Assembly: GCA_965140775.1 (NCBI GenBank)
Contig: OZ223471.1
Span: 682,001 to 746,000 of the forward strand
Direction of reading: 5' to 3'
Length of the DNA stretch: 64,000 nucleotides
Source of the DNA: UBA6244 sp965140775
GTDB lineage: Bacteria; Bacteroidota; Bacteroidia; Bacteroidales; F082
Shown here one piece after another: positions 46,194 to 55,100 of the stretch (its first letter is position 1; the number at the start of each line of letters is the position of its first letter). The translations under genes were made by a program, and so were the position numbers. Below the pieces are notes generated by a model. The model saw only the letters and a list, made by a program, of their open reading frames with translations, made no database searches and had not been told where the DNA came from.

Positions 46194-46886
46194 TTATCCG
46201 CACTGGCAATCGCCATGGCCTTTGCCACGCAATTCGGCAGGATTACCACAGGCAGGGCAATCTTCGGTATATTCTTTATCGTGACCGTGGTGGTGTCCTT
46301 CGTCGGAGCTGCAACAACCGCCTCCGCCATGCGAATGGCCACCTCCGCCACAGCATGAATCTTCGGCTTTGGTTTCCTTGCTGCCACAGCCGCAACCTGA
46401 ACCACAACCCCCTTTGGGAGCCAGGTCAGCTTCGGTAATTTCACGCACATTCAAGACGGTTCCGGCCACATAGAGGTTTCTACCGGCCAACTCATGGTTG
46501 AAATCCATGCGCACGTTGTCGTCATTGATCTCAAATACTTTTCCGTTGAGGGGGTTTCCCTGGCTGTCCATCATGGCGATTCGGTTGCCCAGATAAAGCA
46601 AGTCCTCTTTCACCACGCCATTAACCATGAAGGCAGATTTGGGAACGCTCACCAATAAATTTTCGGTGTACACCCCAAAAGCTTCTTCGGGAGTAAGCGA
46701 AAACTCAAACAACTGACCCGCCTCCATGCCATCCATGTGGGTTTCGAAGCCGGGAATCATTTTTTTGAAACCAAACATCATGGAACGTGGGTTTTGCTCA
46801 TCGGCAAACTCAATCATTTCACCCTGTTGGTCGTCTAATTTTATTTTATAGGCCACAGTGGCCACGGTATTCGCAGAAATTTTCAT
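46194..46886 (-). CDS. FKBP-type peptidyl-prolyl isomerase (SlyD-like) with metal-binding tail
   Basis: A 230-aa protein started at 46886 (MKISANTVATVAYKIKLDD). FKBP half at about residues 1-70 and 120-145, with an inserted flap (about 70-120) as in SlyD. The last about 75 residues are rich in Cys, His and Gly (GGCGSGCGCGS, CCGGGGHSHGGGGCC, GHHHGH, CPACG), far more cysteine than the E. coli SlyD tail. SlyD helps folding and delivers nickel; a metal-chaperone role is therefore likely. It could instead be a plain folding isomerase with a zinc/nickel storage tail. Own -7 box upstream. Confidence 0.92.
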   Translation of the reverse strand: MKISANTVATVAYKIKLDDQQGEMIEFADEQNPRSMMFGFKKMIPGFETHMDGMEAGQLFEFSLTPEEAFGVYTENLLVSVPKSAFMVNGVVKEDLLYLGNRIAMMDSQGNPLNGKVFEINDDNVRMDFNHELAGRNLYVAGTVLNVREITEADLAPKGGCGSGCGCGSKETKAEDSCCGGGGHSHGGGGCCSSDEGHHHGHDKEYTEDCPACGNPAELRGKGHGDCQCG

Positions 46887-46917
46887 ATAAATCGATGGTT
46901 TATCATGAATCAACGTG

Positions 46918-46925
46918 CAAAACTA
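46918..46925 (-). promoter_or_regulatory. -7 box for the SlyD-like gene
   Basis: On the minus strand reads TAGTTTTG, 31 nt before the start codon. Confidence 0.45.
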
Positions 46926-47005
46926 CACAAACAAATTTGTTTAGATTGATTTTAAATTGTTAAAATGTTGTGAAAAATCCGCTTTGTGAACATGCAGCCC
47001 AAGGG

Positions 47006-48586
47006 TCATCGCCTTAGAATAATTTTCCCTGACGATATCTTTTTATCAACATCCGTAAAGCGATACAGATAAATGCCATCGGGATAACCGGACAAATCAA
47101 GTGTCGTTTCTTTTTCAGATATCATCTGTTTAACAACCATTTGTCCCAACCCATTGACAATTTCAAGTGTTCCTGCAGATTCGTTAAGCAGGTGAATCGT
47201 CAGCTTATCCTGACAAGGATTTGGGTAAACCTTCACAATAGATTCGGGTGATTCACTCACACTTCCGACGAAATCGATACAGCCTTCGCGGGTTTCCATG
47301 GTGGTGGGCGTAATAGTTAACGGAAGTGTGGACACCACTCCCGCGGCGGTAGTGAAAATGGGTGCGGATAAAAATTCAGATTGAATGGTATCAGTTAAAG
47401 GAGACATCCCATCCTGCTCCACGCAATCCAATCCATTGCCCATATCGTCCATTTGAATCAGCCCGATATTGTATATCGAATATGTTGCCTGACCTTTCAC
47501 TCCCAAAATGGGTCCGTTGCCAAATGCCAGAATTTCGTTGTTGGGTGAAATGCAAAGGTCGATGGTGAGTAGATATAAATTTTTGGCAAATTGATACTCG
47601 CCCAACTCATTAAATTTGACCAACTTACTATAATAATCTCCTCCGAATACGCCGACAAAACCATCCGTTGTGGCGTGAAGTCTGGGTTCGATATCATACA
47701 TATTACCCCATGGAATTTCGTTATAAGAATGATCAGACAAAATACCGCCCAGGGTGTCAGTAGTTAGAAAAGACAGGTTTGATCCCGAATTAATACAGGT
47801 ATAATTTCGGTTTTCTGTGGCCAGGAAATTAATCGCATGGGTAGCGATACTGCTTCCTGTGGTGGAGTAGCTGCGGCCGCTGTTGAACTCACCCAAAGGT
47901 GACAGCTTTAGTAAAATCGCTCTTTCAGTGGTATAAGAACCTTCAGATTTAGCGTTTCCCAAAACCAAATAGCCCCCTCCGGGTGATTGCTGAATGGAAA
48001 CGGCATACGTACCGTATTCACCCACTTGTATCACCTTAGTCCATTCAGGATTGCAGGATGTGTCGAGTTTGGACACCACCATTTTTGAATAGGGAGCGCT
48101 TGAGAAAGACGCACTTCCCAATACAACATAACCCGAATCCATTGTTTGGAGGATGTCAACAGGGTAAATATCCAAACCATAGTCCACGGTTTTTGACCAA
48201 AGGGTATTACCCAAGGCATCCATTTTTACAAAAAAGGACAACACATCGCCACTCTCGGTGTAGGTATTACCTGAAATGAGAATGCATGAATCGTAGGTGG
48301 AGATGACTCTATTCATATTTAATGGGCGACCCCCGGTAGCTCTGGACAACACACTGCTCCACAGCGGGTTGCCATCCAAATCGATGGCGCCAACCATAAA
48401 CCCTGTCTGCGACCAATTATCACCTACAAAAAAGTAACTGTCGTGGTGTGTTGGCACCATATCGTAAACCTGAATATCCTCCAGGTTTGCTCCCAAAAGA
48501 ACCCGTGAAAATAGTTCCGGTTGAGCTTGAAGTACCTGAAACAGACTAAAAATTGATAACAAAGAAAGGAGCACTAGTTTTTTCAT
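47006..48586 (-). CDS. Secreted protein with type IX sorting domain, beta-propeller-like
   Basis: A 526-aa exported protein. Signal peptide at residues 1-21 (ending LQAQ). The body has about five to six repeats of a pattern such as DSGYVVLGSASFS..KMVVSKLD...W, resembling the repeats of WD/PQQ-like propellers, so a beta-propeller is a fair guess. The last about 75 residues (VKVYPNPCQDKLTIHLL onward, ending KIILRR) form a standard type IX secretion sorting domain. Function unknown. Good promoter upstream; no partner gene. Confidence 0.88.
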   Translation of the reverse strand: MKKLVLLSLLSIFSLFQVLQAQPELFSRVLLGANLEDIQVYDMVPTHHDSYFFVGDNWSQTGFMVGAIDLDGNPLWSSVLSRATGGRPLNMNRVISTYDSCILISGNTYTESGDVLSFFVKMDALGNTLWSKTVDYGLDIYPVDILQTMDSGYVVLGSASFSSAPYSKMVVSKLDTSCNPEWTKVIQVGEYGTYAVSIQQSPGGGYLVLGNAKSEGSYTTERAILLKLSPLGEFNSGRSYSTTGSSIATHAINFLATENRNYTCINSGSNLSFLTTDTLGGILSDHSYNEIPWGNMYDIEPRLHATTDGFVGVFGGDYYSKLVKFNELGEYQFAKNLYLLTIDLCISPNNEILAFGNGPILGVKGQATYSIYNIGLIQMDDMGNGLDCVEQDGMSPLTDTIQSEFLSAPIFTTAAGVVSTLPLTITPTTMETREGCIDFVGSVSESPESIVKVYPNPCQDKLTIHLLNESAGTLEIVNGLGQMVVKQMISEKETTLDLSGYPDGIYLYRFTDVDKKISSGKIILRR

Positions 48587-48920
48587 GATCGTAGTTTGTG
48601 TTGTGTGCGATTGATATTTTGGGAAACCGATTCAAATGTAAAAAAAAATTGGGGTACAAGGGGTTGAAAATGATATTATTTCTGGAATTAACACCGATAA
48701 TGATTTGAAACAAACTTTTAGCTCGCATCGCTTCTTCAACCTCTTTAATTCCATATCGATTGAGCACATTCAATAGGGTAGTGCTATCGGATCACGGCTA
48801 TGGTGTGTGCCGACTTGTTTGTACTCTGATGCTTGATTTTCAATCCCTTCATGTTTACATTTCATTTCCTTAAGGACAATCTGCAAGGCATGCCATATGA
48901 TCCGCTGCTATACTGCGTAA
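48587..48920. other. Intergenic spacer upstream of the sorting-domain gene
   Basis: 334 bp between the sorting-domain gene's start and the end of yoeB, both on the minus strand. It contains the promoter noted at 48633-48659. I see no gene, RNA or strong hairpin in the rest. Confidence 0.6.
48633..48659 (-). promoter_or_regulatory. Promoter of the sorting-domain protein
   Basis: On the minus strand: TTG (48659-48657), 16-nt spacer, TACATTTG (48640-48633), 46 nt before the start codon. Confidence 0.55.
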
Positions 48921-49184
48921 TTATCTGTCATAGTGATATTTACAATTATAAATCAATATCTCTTGGTCAAAAACCTGGTAAACAAGCCTGTGTTCTCTGT
49001 CAATTCGCCTCGACCAAAATCCGGCCAAGTCATATTTCAAAGGTTCAGGATTACCAATTCCCTTAAAAGGTGTCCTTTGAATGTCTTTTATCATTTGATT
49101 AATTCTTTTCAATATTTTTTTATCTTCTTTCTGCCATGATTCATAATCTTCCCATGAATTTTTCGAAAAAGTAATCTTCATCAT
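48921..49184 (-). CDS. yoeB: YoeB-family toxin (mRNA interferase)
   Basis: An 87-aa RelE-fold toxin of standard length. The stretches SWEDYESWQKEDKKILKRINQMIKDIQRTPFKG and the C-terminal WSRRIDREHRLVYQV..CKYHYDR are typical of Txe/YoeB, which cleaves mRNA in the ribosomal A site; the Glu, Arg and C-terminal His-Tyr catalytic residues are present. The start overlaps the antitoxin stop by 4 nt, so the two are translationally coupled. Locus is between a secreted protein gene and a redox operon. Confidence 0.95.
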   Translation of the reverse strand: MMKITFSKNSWEDYESWQKEDKKILKRINQMIKDIQRTPFKGIGNPEPLKYDLAGFWSRRIDREHRLVYQVFDQEILIYNCKYHYDR

Positions 49185-49435
49185 ACTTCAATTAAGTCGT
49201 GGCTAACTGTTTCGCCATTTTTCATTTGCTGTATTGACTCATAAAGCCTGTCAGCATTCGCTTTGGAACTTAATAAATGAACAGTTTCCATAATGGAGTT
49301 GTATTCGTCCAACGAAATTATAACCGTCCCTTTTCCAGATTTCCTTTTTATTAATAGAGTATCATGGTTATTTTCTACCTTGTCAAGGAATTTTTTTAAT
49401 TCCGTCCTAAACTCTGTGAAATTTGCAGCAATCAT
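49181..49435 (-). CDS. yefM: YefM/Phd-family antitoxin
   Basis: An 84-aa protein of the Phd/YefM type. The N-terminal half (FTEFRTELKKFLDKVENNHDTLLIKRKSGKGTVIISLDEYNSI, cut here) is the DNA-binding dimer domain; the C-terminal 25 residues (ADRLYESIQQMKNGETVSHDLIEV) are the toxin-wrapping tail. It neutralises YoeB and, with it, represses the operon. The promoter and two GTAC half-sites 12 bp apart lie directly upstream. Confidence 0.95.
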   Translation of the reverse strand: MIAANFTEFRTELKKFLDKVENNHDTLLIKRKSGKGTVIISLDEYNSIMETVHLLSSKANADRLYESIQQMKNGETVSHDLIEV

Positions 49436-49463
49436 AGTATTATTTTTATAAGTTATTATTCAG

Positions 49464-49498
49464 GTACAAAAATAGGTACTTTTAATAATTTCTGCAAA
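49464..49498 (-). promoter_or_regulatory. yefM-yoeB promoter and operator
   Basis: On the minus strand TTTG (49498-49495), 20-nt spacer, TATTTTTG (49474-49467). Two GTAC cores (49464-49467 and 49476-49479) sit exactly 12 bp apart and flank or overlap the -7 box. In known YefM-YoeB operators, TGTACA cores are spaced similarly, so repressor binding here would block RNA polymerase. Confidence 0.65.
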
Positions 49499-49779
49499 TT
49501 TTCGGCTTAATGGACAAAAAGGAGGCTATAAGCTTCTGCATTGCACATAGTAACCAGCTTTGGGGCAAATCAAAGTCGTGGTACGCTGCTCTTCTAATCC
49601 GGTCAGTTAATTTTTTAAAAAGATTGTTGTGCGCGACACCTATGGTTGGTTTATCTCACTGTTTGTCCTTAATCCACTTTGGAGGTAGCTGATCAAAACT
49701 ACCTGTAATAAGATGATTGGTTAAAAAAAATCACCCCGGGAGATTATGTTCATATTTCGGTAAAAATTCAAAACTCCAC
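49499..49779. other. Intergenic spacer with no supported gene
   Basis: Part of the 401-bp gap between the antitoxin and the dihydroorotate-dehydrogenase-like gene. Apart from the promoter on the yefM side and the terminator on the other side I see nothing: a 60-codon open frame at 49510-49692 shows no conserved features and I leave it out. Confidence 0.6.
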
Positions 49780-49810
49780 AAAAAAAGCACCCGAACCAAG
49801 TCCGGATGCT
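49780..49810 (-). terminator. Intrinsic terminator after the DHOD-like gene
   Basis: On the minus strand AGCATCCGGA, loop CTTGG, TTCGGGTGCT (two G-T wobbles) then seven T, 26 nt after the stop codon at 49837. Confidence 0.85.
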
Positions 49811-49836
49811 GTTTCTTATGATTGAAAAACGATTTT

Positions 49837-50835
49837 CTACTTGTAATCGCCAAAATACTTCATAAACTGCAATCGTTCGTACACCTCCGGATTTACGCTT
49901 TTGGCCTGACTGAGTCGTCCGCGGAACTGGTGGATGGTTTCAAAACCTTTTCCTTCCATCCAACGACGGACAAACGACAACACCTCAGCAATATGGGCCG
50001 GTCCATGCTGGTAGAGGGCAGATGCCATTTGAACCACGGTAGCGCCGGCAAGCAGTTGTTTCACCACAGCTTCGCCATCGTGGATACCGGTGGTGGCAGC
50101 TAAATCCATGTTCACGCGCTTGGCCATCATGGCTATCCAACGAAGTGAGTTGGCCATCTCAACCGGCGAGCTCATCACGTCGGCCACGGTGGTTTTCATG
50201 TTAAAAATATCAATATCGGGACTGCTAAAACGGTTGAAGAGCACCACCCCATCGGCCTTGTTTTCTTCCAGCCCTTTGATTACACGTCCCAGGTTGCTGA
50301 AGTAGGGACTTATTTTTACCGACACCGGAATACGCACGGCGGCCTTTACCTTTTTCAACACGTTGTAATACACTATCTCATTGCCATCGCAGGTATTGTT
50401 TAAGTTGAAAGGCATCACAAAAATGTTGAGCTCCAGCGCATCGGCTCCTGCTTTTTCCATTTGTTTGGCAAAGTTAGTCCACTCCAACGACGACATGCAG
50501 TTGATGCTCGCGATGATGGGTATTTTCACTTCATTTTTGGCCTGTTCAATCATCTTGAGGGCTTTGCCCAACTCCTCCTCTTTGATATGAACATCCACGT
50601 AATCAAATGTTTCGCTATAATCCACAAAGAGTTCACCATGTTCTTCGGCTTTGCGCACGCGGTAGTCGCCTTCCATGAGGATTTGCTCTTCAAACAAGGA
50701 TTTCAAAACCACGGCTCCGGCTCCATGTTTTTCCAGTTCCACAATTTTTTTTACTGAGTCGGTGAGTCCTGAACTGGCTACCACCAGTGGATTGCGTAGG
50801 TTTAGTCCAAGATATCTTGTATTCAAATCTGCCAT
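49837..50835 (-). CDS. Dihydroorotate dehydrogenase-like flavoprotein without catalytic Cys/Ser
   Basis: A 332-aa (beta/alpha)8 protein started at 50835 (MADLNTRYLGLNLRNPLVV). The FMN lysine is in VSVKISPYF and NPLVVASSGLTD opens the fold. In true dihydroorotate dehydrogenases the catalytic base is the Cys or Ser in NxSCPN; here that stretch is LELNIFVMPFN, with neither. So it is not an ordinary pyrimidine enzyme; it may transfer electrons to or from another substrate. Before the IS4 insertion it lay 17 nt downstream of the GltD/NuoG fusion gene. The IS now sits just upstream of its start. Confidence 0.9.
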   Translation of the reverse strand: MADLNTRYLGLNLRNPLVVASSGLTDSVKKIVELEKHGAGAVVLKSLFEEQILMEGDYRVRKAEEHGELFVDYSETFDYVDVHIKEEELGKALKMIEQAKNEVKIPIIASINCMSSLEWTNFAKQMEKAGADALELNIFVMPFNLNNTCDGNEIVYYNVLKKVKAAVRIPVSVKISPYFSNLGRVIKGLEENKADGVVLFNRFSSPDIDIFNMKTTVADVMSSPVEMANSLRWIAMMAKRVNMDLAATTGIHDGEAVVKQLLAGATVVQMASALYQHGPAHIAEVLSFVRRWMEGKGFETIHQFRGRLSQAKSVNPEVYERLQFMKYFGDYK

Positions 50836-50844
50836 TTTCTTCGT

Positions 50845-50853
50845 GTTTTGAAT
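50845..50853. repeat. Left 9-bp target site duplication of the IS4 element
   Basis: GTTTTGAAT, identical to 52161-52169 on the other side of the element. Confidence 0.93.
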
Positions 50854-50948
50854 CACTAGTGATGCGTTAACTTTATAAAAACATTTGTATACAATTGATA
50901 TTTATATAATTATAAGCGTTCTTTGATTTTTTGATTTGATTTGCATGG

Positions 50949-50956
50949 TAGTTTTG
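50949..50956 (+). promoter_or_regulatory. -7 box (TAGTTTTG) of the transposase
   Basis: Matches TAnnTTTG, 17 nt before the transposase ATG; several TTTG and TTGA words lie 15-25 nt upstream. Confidence 0.45.
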
Positions 50957-50973
50957 TGAGAAATCACAAAATT

Positions 50974-52158
50974 ATGAATAGCGGGAAGTATGTTTTTGCT
51001 CAAGTTTTATCGCTAATAAATAAATATGAGTTCAATAAATGCGTTAAACGATATAATGGGAATTATCGAACTCGTGGACTTAATTGCTGGAATCAATTTG
51101 CTCAGCTCCTTTTTGGACAGCTTACTTCCAGGAACGGGTTGAGAGATATTTGTCTCTGCCTTAATGCGCACAAGAAAAGTTTATATCATTTAGGCATTAA
51201 GCGAAGTGTCAATCAGTCAACCCTGTCACGAGCAAATGAAAGTCGTGATTGGCGCATTTTTGCGGACTTCGGAATGTATCTCATAAAACTTGTTCAACCT
51301 CTTTATGCTAATTGTTCTGTACCACATTTGGAGATTGAGAATGATATATTTGTTCTTGATTCATCCACCATCTCACTTAGCCTAACGCTATGGAGTTGGG
51401 CAAAGGGTAAACGTTCCAGGGGAGCTATTAAAATTCATACCATGATAGATTTGCGAGGCAACATACCAATCTTTATCCACATAACCGACGGTAAATATCA
51501 TGATGTAAATGCACTGGACGAGATTGAAATCATACCAAATGCAATATACGTTATGGACAAAGCATATATTGATTTCAAACGTCTTTACACCTTAAATCAA
51601 GTAGGTGCATTTTTTGTAGTTCGAGCCAAGGATAATTTTCGGTTTAGAGTGATTAAGTCTCGAAAAGTAGATAAAGACATCGGTTTACGCTGTGATCAGG
51701 TTGTCAAGCTGGTAATATACAATAGCAAAAAACAATACCCTGAAAAACTGCGGAGGATTAAATACTATGATAGCGAAAAGGATATAACGCTTGTATTTCT
51801 GACCAACAACTTTGATGTGGATGCTATAGAAGTAGCTGCACTATACAAAAACCGTTGGCAAGTTGAACTATTCTTCAAATGGATAAAACAAAACCTACAG
51901 AAAAAAACAATCTGGGGTCATTCTGAAAATGCTGTCAAAATCCACATTTGGGTAGCCGTTTGTACCTACTTAATAGTAGCATACCTGAAATATCAGCTTC
52001 GGAGCCCCTATTCAGTCTATGAAATTATGCAGATATTAGGGATTTCGGCTTTTGCCAAAACACCTATAAATGAACTGCTTACCAAAACACAAATCAAACA
52101 AAATGTCAAAGAACAACTTAACTTATTTAATTTCAATGAAATATTAACGCATCACTAG
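50974..52158 (+). CDS. IS4-family transposase
   Basis: A 394-aa transposase started at 50974 (MNSGKYVFAQVLSLI). An N-terminal DUF4372-type DNA-binding region (about residues 5-75) precedes the DDE domain: first Asp in FVLDSSTISLSL, second in YVMDKAYIDF, and the Y-x2-R-x3-E-x6-K signature of the family in YKNRWQVELFFKWIK. All catalytic residues are present, so it is probably active. Stop codon is inside the right inverted repeat, as in related elements. Confidence 0.96.
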   Translation: MNSGKYVFAQVLSLINKYEFNKCVKRYNGNYRTRGLNCWNQFAQLLFGQLTSRNGLRDICLCLNAHKKSLYHLGIKRSVNQSTLSRANESRDWRIFADFGMYLIKLVQPLYANCSVPHLEIENDIFVLDSSTISLSLTLWSWAKGKRSRGAIKIHTMIDLRGNIPIFIHITDGKYHDVNALDEIEIIPNAIYVMDKAYIDFKRLYTLNQVGAFFVVRAKDNFRFRVIKSRKVDKDIGLRCDQVVKLVIYNSKKQYPEKLRRIKYYDSEKDITLVFLTNNFDVDAIEVAALYKNRWQVELFFKWIKQNLQKKTIWGHSENAVKIHIWVAVCTYLIVAYLKYQLRSPYSVYEIMQILGISAFAKTPINELLTKTQIKQNVKEQLNLFNFNEILTHH

Positions 52159-52160
52159 TG

Positions 52161-52169
52161 GTTTTGAAT
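52161..52169. repeat. Right 9-bp target site duplication of the IS4 element
   Basis: GTTTTGAAT, identical to 50845-50853. Its last base is the last base of the stop codon of the neighbouring gene on the minus strand. Confidence 0.93.
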
Positions 52170-55100
52170 TAATAACGTTTAAAAGCTTCCTCAAATTCCA
52201 CGTCGAAACGCTTCATCAGATAGTCGCAACCATGATCGAACATCCGTTGAGGAGAGTCGCCATCGGTAATTAAAAAGGCCATGGGCTTATCTTCGGTAAC
52301 GGGCAAATGACCAATAATTTCAGTAAATATGCTGTCGGCATTGGCTTCTCCATCCATATTGAACTCCTTTCCCAAAGCCACCAATTGATGGAGGTTGGTC
52401 TGTTCAATTTTCGGTTCTATCTGCTGACCAAACTGTTGCAACACTTTTTGGGTATTGGTGAAGCTTCCGGCAGATTCCATGGGAAACGATGCGGGCAACA
52501 CCAACGAGGCCATTTCAGCGGTTTCGGTCATAAAATAATCCTGAACCACCACAAACGGAACGCCTTCAAACCAAGAGCGGATTTCTTGCTGGTCGATGGC
52601 GGTTCCCACAGGATCTTCTCCAAATACCAACATGTTATTAATGGCTTTGGATTGGAACAATTCCTTCATTTTAGGTCGGTCGCCACGAGGTTTCTCAATC
52701 CCTCCGGTCTCAATGCAGCCAAAGGCACCCATATCGAACAATCCCTGGGCATTGTTTTTCTCCTTCAGGGGCATGAGTCCGCTGGCGGTTTTGCCCAGTT
52801 TTCCGGTAATCATGGCCAGGTTATACAACTCTCTGGAAGTGTTTACACTGATGTATTTTTCAGAAAATATCAGCACGGCATTCAGCTCAAGATTGAAGGC
52901 ATGTGCCCATTGTGCGATGTGGTCTTCCGAAACTCCTGCTTGTTCGCACAAAGCCTCCATCGAATAACCGCTGACCGCTTCTGCATAGGCATCAAAACCG
53001 GTGGTATTATCATCGATAAAGAGTTGGTTTTGCAAACCGTTGGTAATCAAATATCTGTTGGCAGCCATCACAAAAGCATAATAGTCCTTAATGGGTAAGA
53101 AAGTATCGATTTTGTGCATGGATGAGGGGAATTCATTGGTAGAGAGTTGCTCCACTTCGATGCCCTTTTTGGCTCTGGCCTGATTAACCAGAAAACCTAC
53201 ATAGTCGTGATCTTCCTGAAGCTCGGCACCAAAGAGATAAATTTTGGAGGCCTCCTCAAGTTGATCGAAGGGTACATTTTTCAATGAATTGATGGCATAA
53301 CCTTTACCCCTGCCCATGTAATGGAAGTTGGCGATATTCGGTGTTTTAATTCCCTGACGCGCCCATTTTTGAATGAGGTAGATTTCTTCGTTGGTCAAAC
53401 GGGCACCTGCAAATACCGCAGATTCCTCGGGTTTTGCTGACTTCACTTTTTCAGCAATCAGTCGATAAGCTTCTTCAAAGGTGATGGCTTCCCATTGAGA
53501 TCCCTTTTTAAGCAGCGGCGTTTTAATCCTCGAAGAGTCGTTAAGGTAGCGATAGCCAAACTTGGCACGACGGCCAATACTGCCTTTTTGGTTTACCAAA
53601 CCCTGACGGCCTTCCACGCGCATGACAAAATTATTTTTGTACGACATGAGGTGCATGGCCACGCCTTCGGAACCATAATTGTCTATGGCTTCCAGGGGAT
53701 TTTCAACCACCGGACCGGGTTTGAACAGGAAGTTTTCGGAAATGGCTCCCGTGGGACAGGTGTCGATACACAAGCCACACGACTGGCAGTTGGTATCGGT
53801 AAGTTTATCGCCCAAGCTCGGTGCCACGTAGGTTTTAAAACCTCTGTTAACAAGACCGAGGGCATTGTCGCCGGCTATTTCAGAACATATGCGGATACAG
53901 CGCGAACAAAGAATACATTTGTTGTTGTCGATTTCGATGTAAGGATGCGAAAAATCCACGCGATATTCGTTGTAATCGCCGGCAAATTTTTCTTGCTCCA
54001 CGCCATATTCATCCGAGTATTTTTGCAAATCGCAGTGGTAAAACTCCTGACAACCACATTCCAAACAACGTTGGGCTTCATTTCGGGCCACACTTTCGTT
54101 GGCATAACCCAATTCCACTTCCTTAAAGTTGATGCGGTTGTCGGGGTCGAGGGTGGGCATTTCTTCGCGTGTTTGATGCACAAAACTGTCCACGTAATCG
54201 GCAGGAACCTGCTTTTTGAAATGGTCTTTTTTGCTGAGGAATGGACGTTTTTCGGGTTTCAGTGCTTCACCGCTCAAAAACTGATGACACGACAAAGAAG
54301 CCTTTTTGGCCTGCGCAATAGCTTCGATGATGGTGGCGGGTCCGGTAACACCGTCTCCGGCTGCAAACACCGATGGAATGCCTGTTTGAAGGGTATGTTT
54401 GTCGGCGTCCACATCACCCCAGCGGGTTAGTTTAAGTTGACCACCCTGTGCCGACGTGTTGATGTCATCAATAAAATTCACGTCTGTTTTTTGTCCGATG
54501 GCTGCCAGGATATAATCCACTTCCAGCTCATATTCAGAACCTTCCACCGGCACCGGACGTCTTCTGCCTGAAGCGTCGGGCTCACCCAATTCCATTTTGA
54601 TCAGGGTAACTGATTTCAGTTTTCCTTCGGCGTCTTTGTTTACCTGAACAGGATTATTCAAAAACAGGTACTCCACTCCTTCGAGTTTCGATTCGTGGAT
54701 TTCGATGGGGTTGGCGGGCATCTCTTTTTCGGTACGGCGATACACCACCTTAACATCGGTACTTCCACAACGAATGGAGGTACGACAGCAGTCCATGGCT
54801 GTGTTTCCACCTCCGACCACCATGATTTTTTTACCGGTGAAGTCGGCAGGTTTTCCGGTCATTTCCATGTTTTTCAGGAAATCGATACCCGAATATACAT
54901 TTTCGGCATCGTCGCCGGGAGTTCCGATCAGGGTACCCTTTTGCGAACCGATGGTGAGGATGGTGGCGTCATATTCCTTTTGGAGGTCGGCATAGGAGAC
55001 ATTTTCTCCCAGTTTTTTACCACAAAAAATACGAGTGCCCAACTCGGTAATGGTTTCTATTTCTTTGTCGAGCAAATCGTTGGGTAATCTATATTCGGGA

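Larger units (their letters stand above)
50854..52160. mobile_element. Intact IS4-family insertion sequence, 1,307 bp
   Basis: Bounded by perfect 17-bp inverted repeats, CACTAGTGATGCGTTAA (50854-50870) and TTAACGCATCACTAGTG (52144-52160), and by a 9-bp direct repeat GTTTTGAAT. It carries one intact transposase gene, whose stop codon lies in the right repeat. Perfect repeats and an undamaged gene point to a recent insertion. It landed between the GltD/NuoG fusion gene and the DHOD-like gene, in the opposite orientation to them. Confidence 0.96.

Noticed and set aside
48780..48860. Possible tRNA-like segment in the spacer before yoeB
   Set aside because: No acceptor stem or T-arm sequence (GGTTCGAATCC-like) and no cloverleaf could be drawn.
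49510..49692. 60-codon plus-strand frame between yefM and the DHOD-like gene
   Set aside because: No promoter at the right distance, no conserved feature; could be a gene remnant but I cannot support it.
53495..54430. 311-codon plus-strand frame antisense to the GltD/NuoG fusion
   Set aside because: Same reason: shadow of a conserved cysteine-rich gene, no recognisable features.
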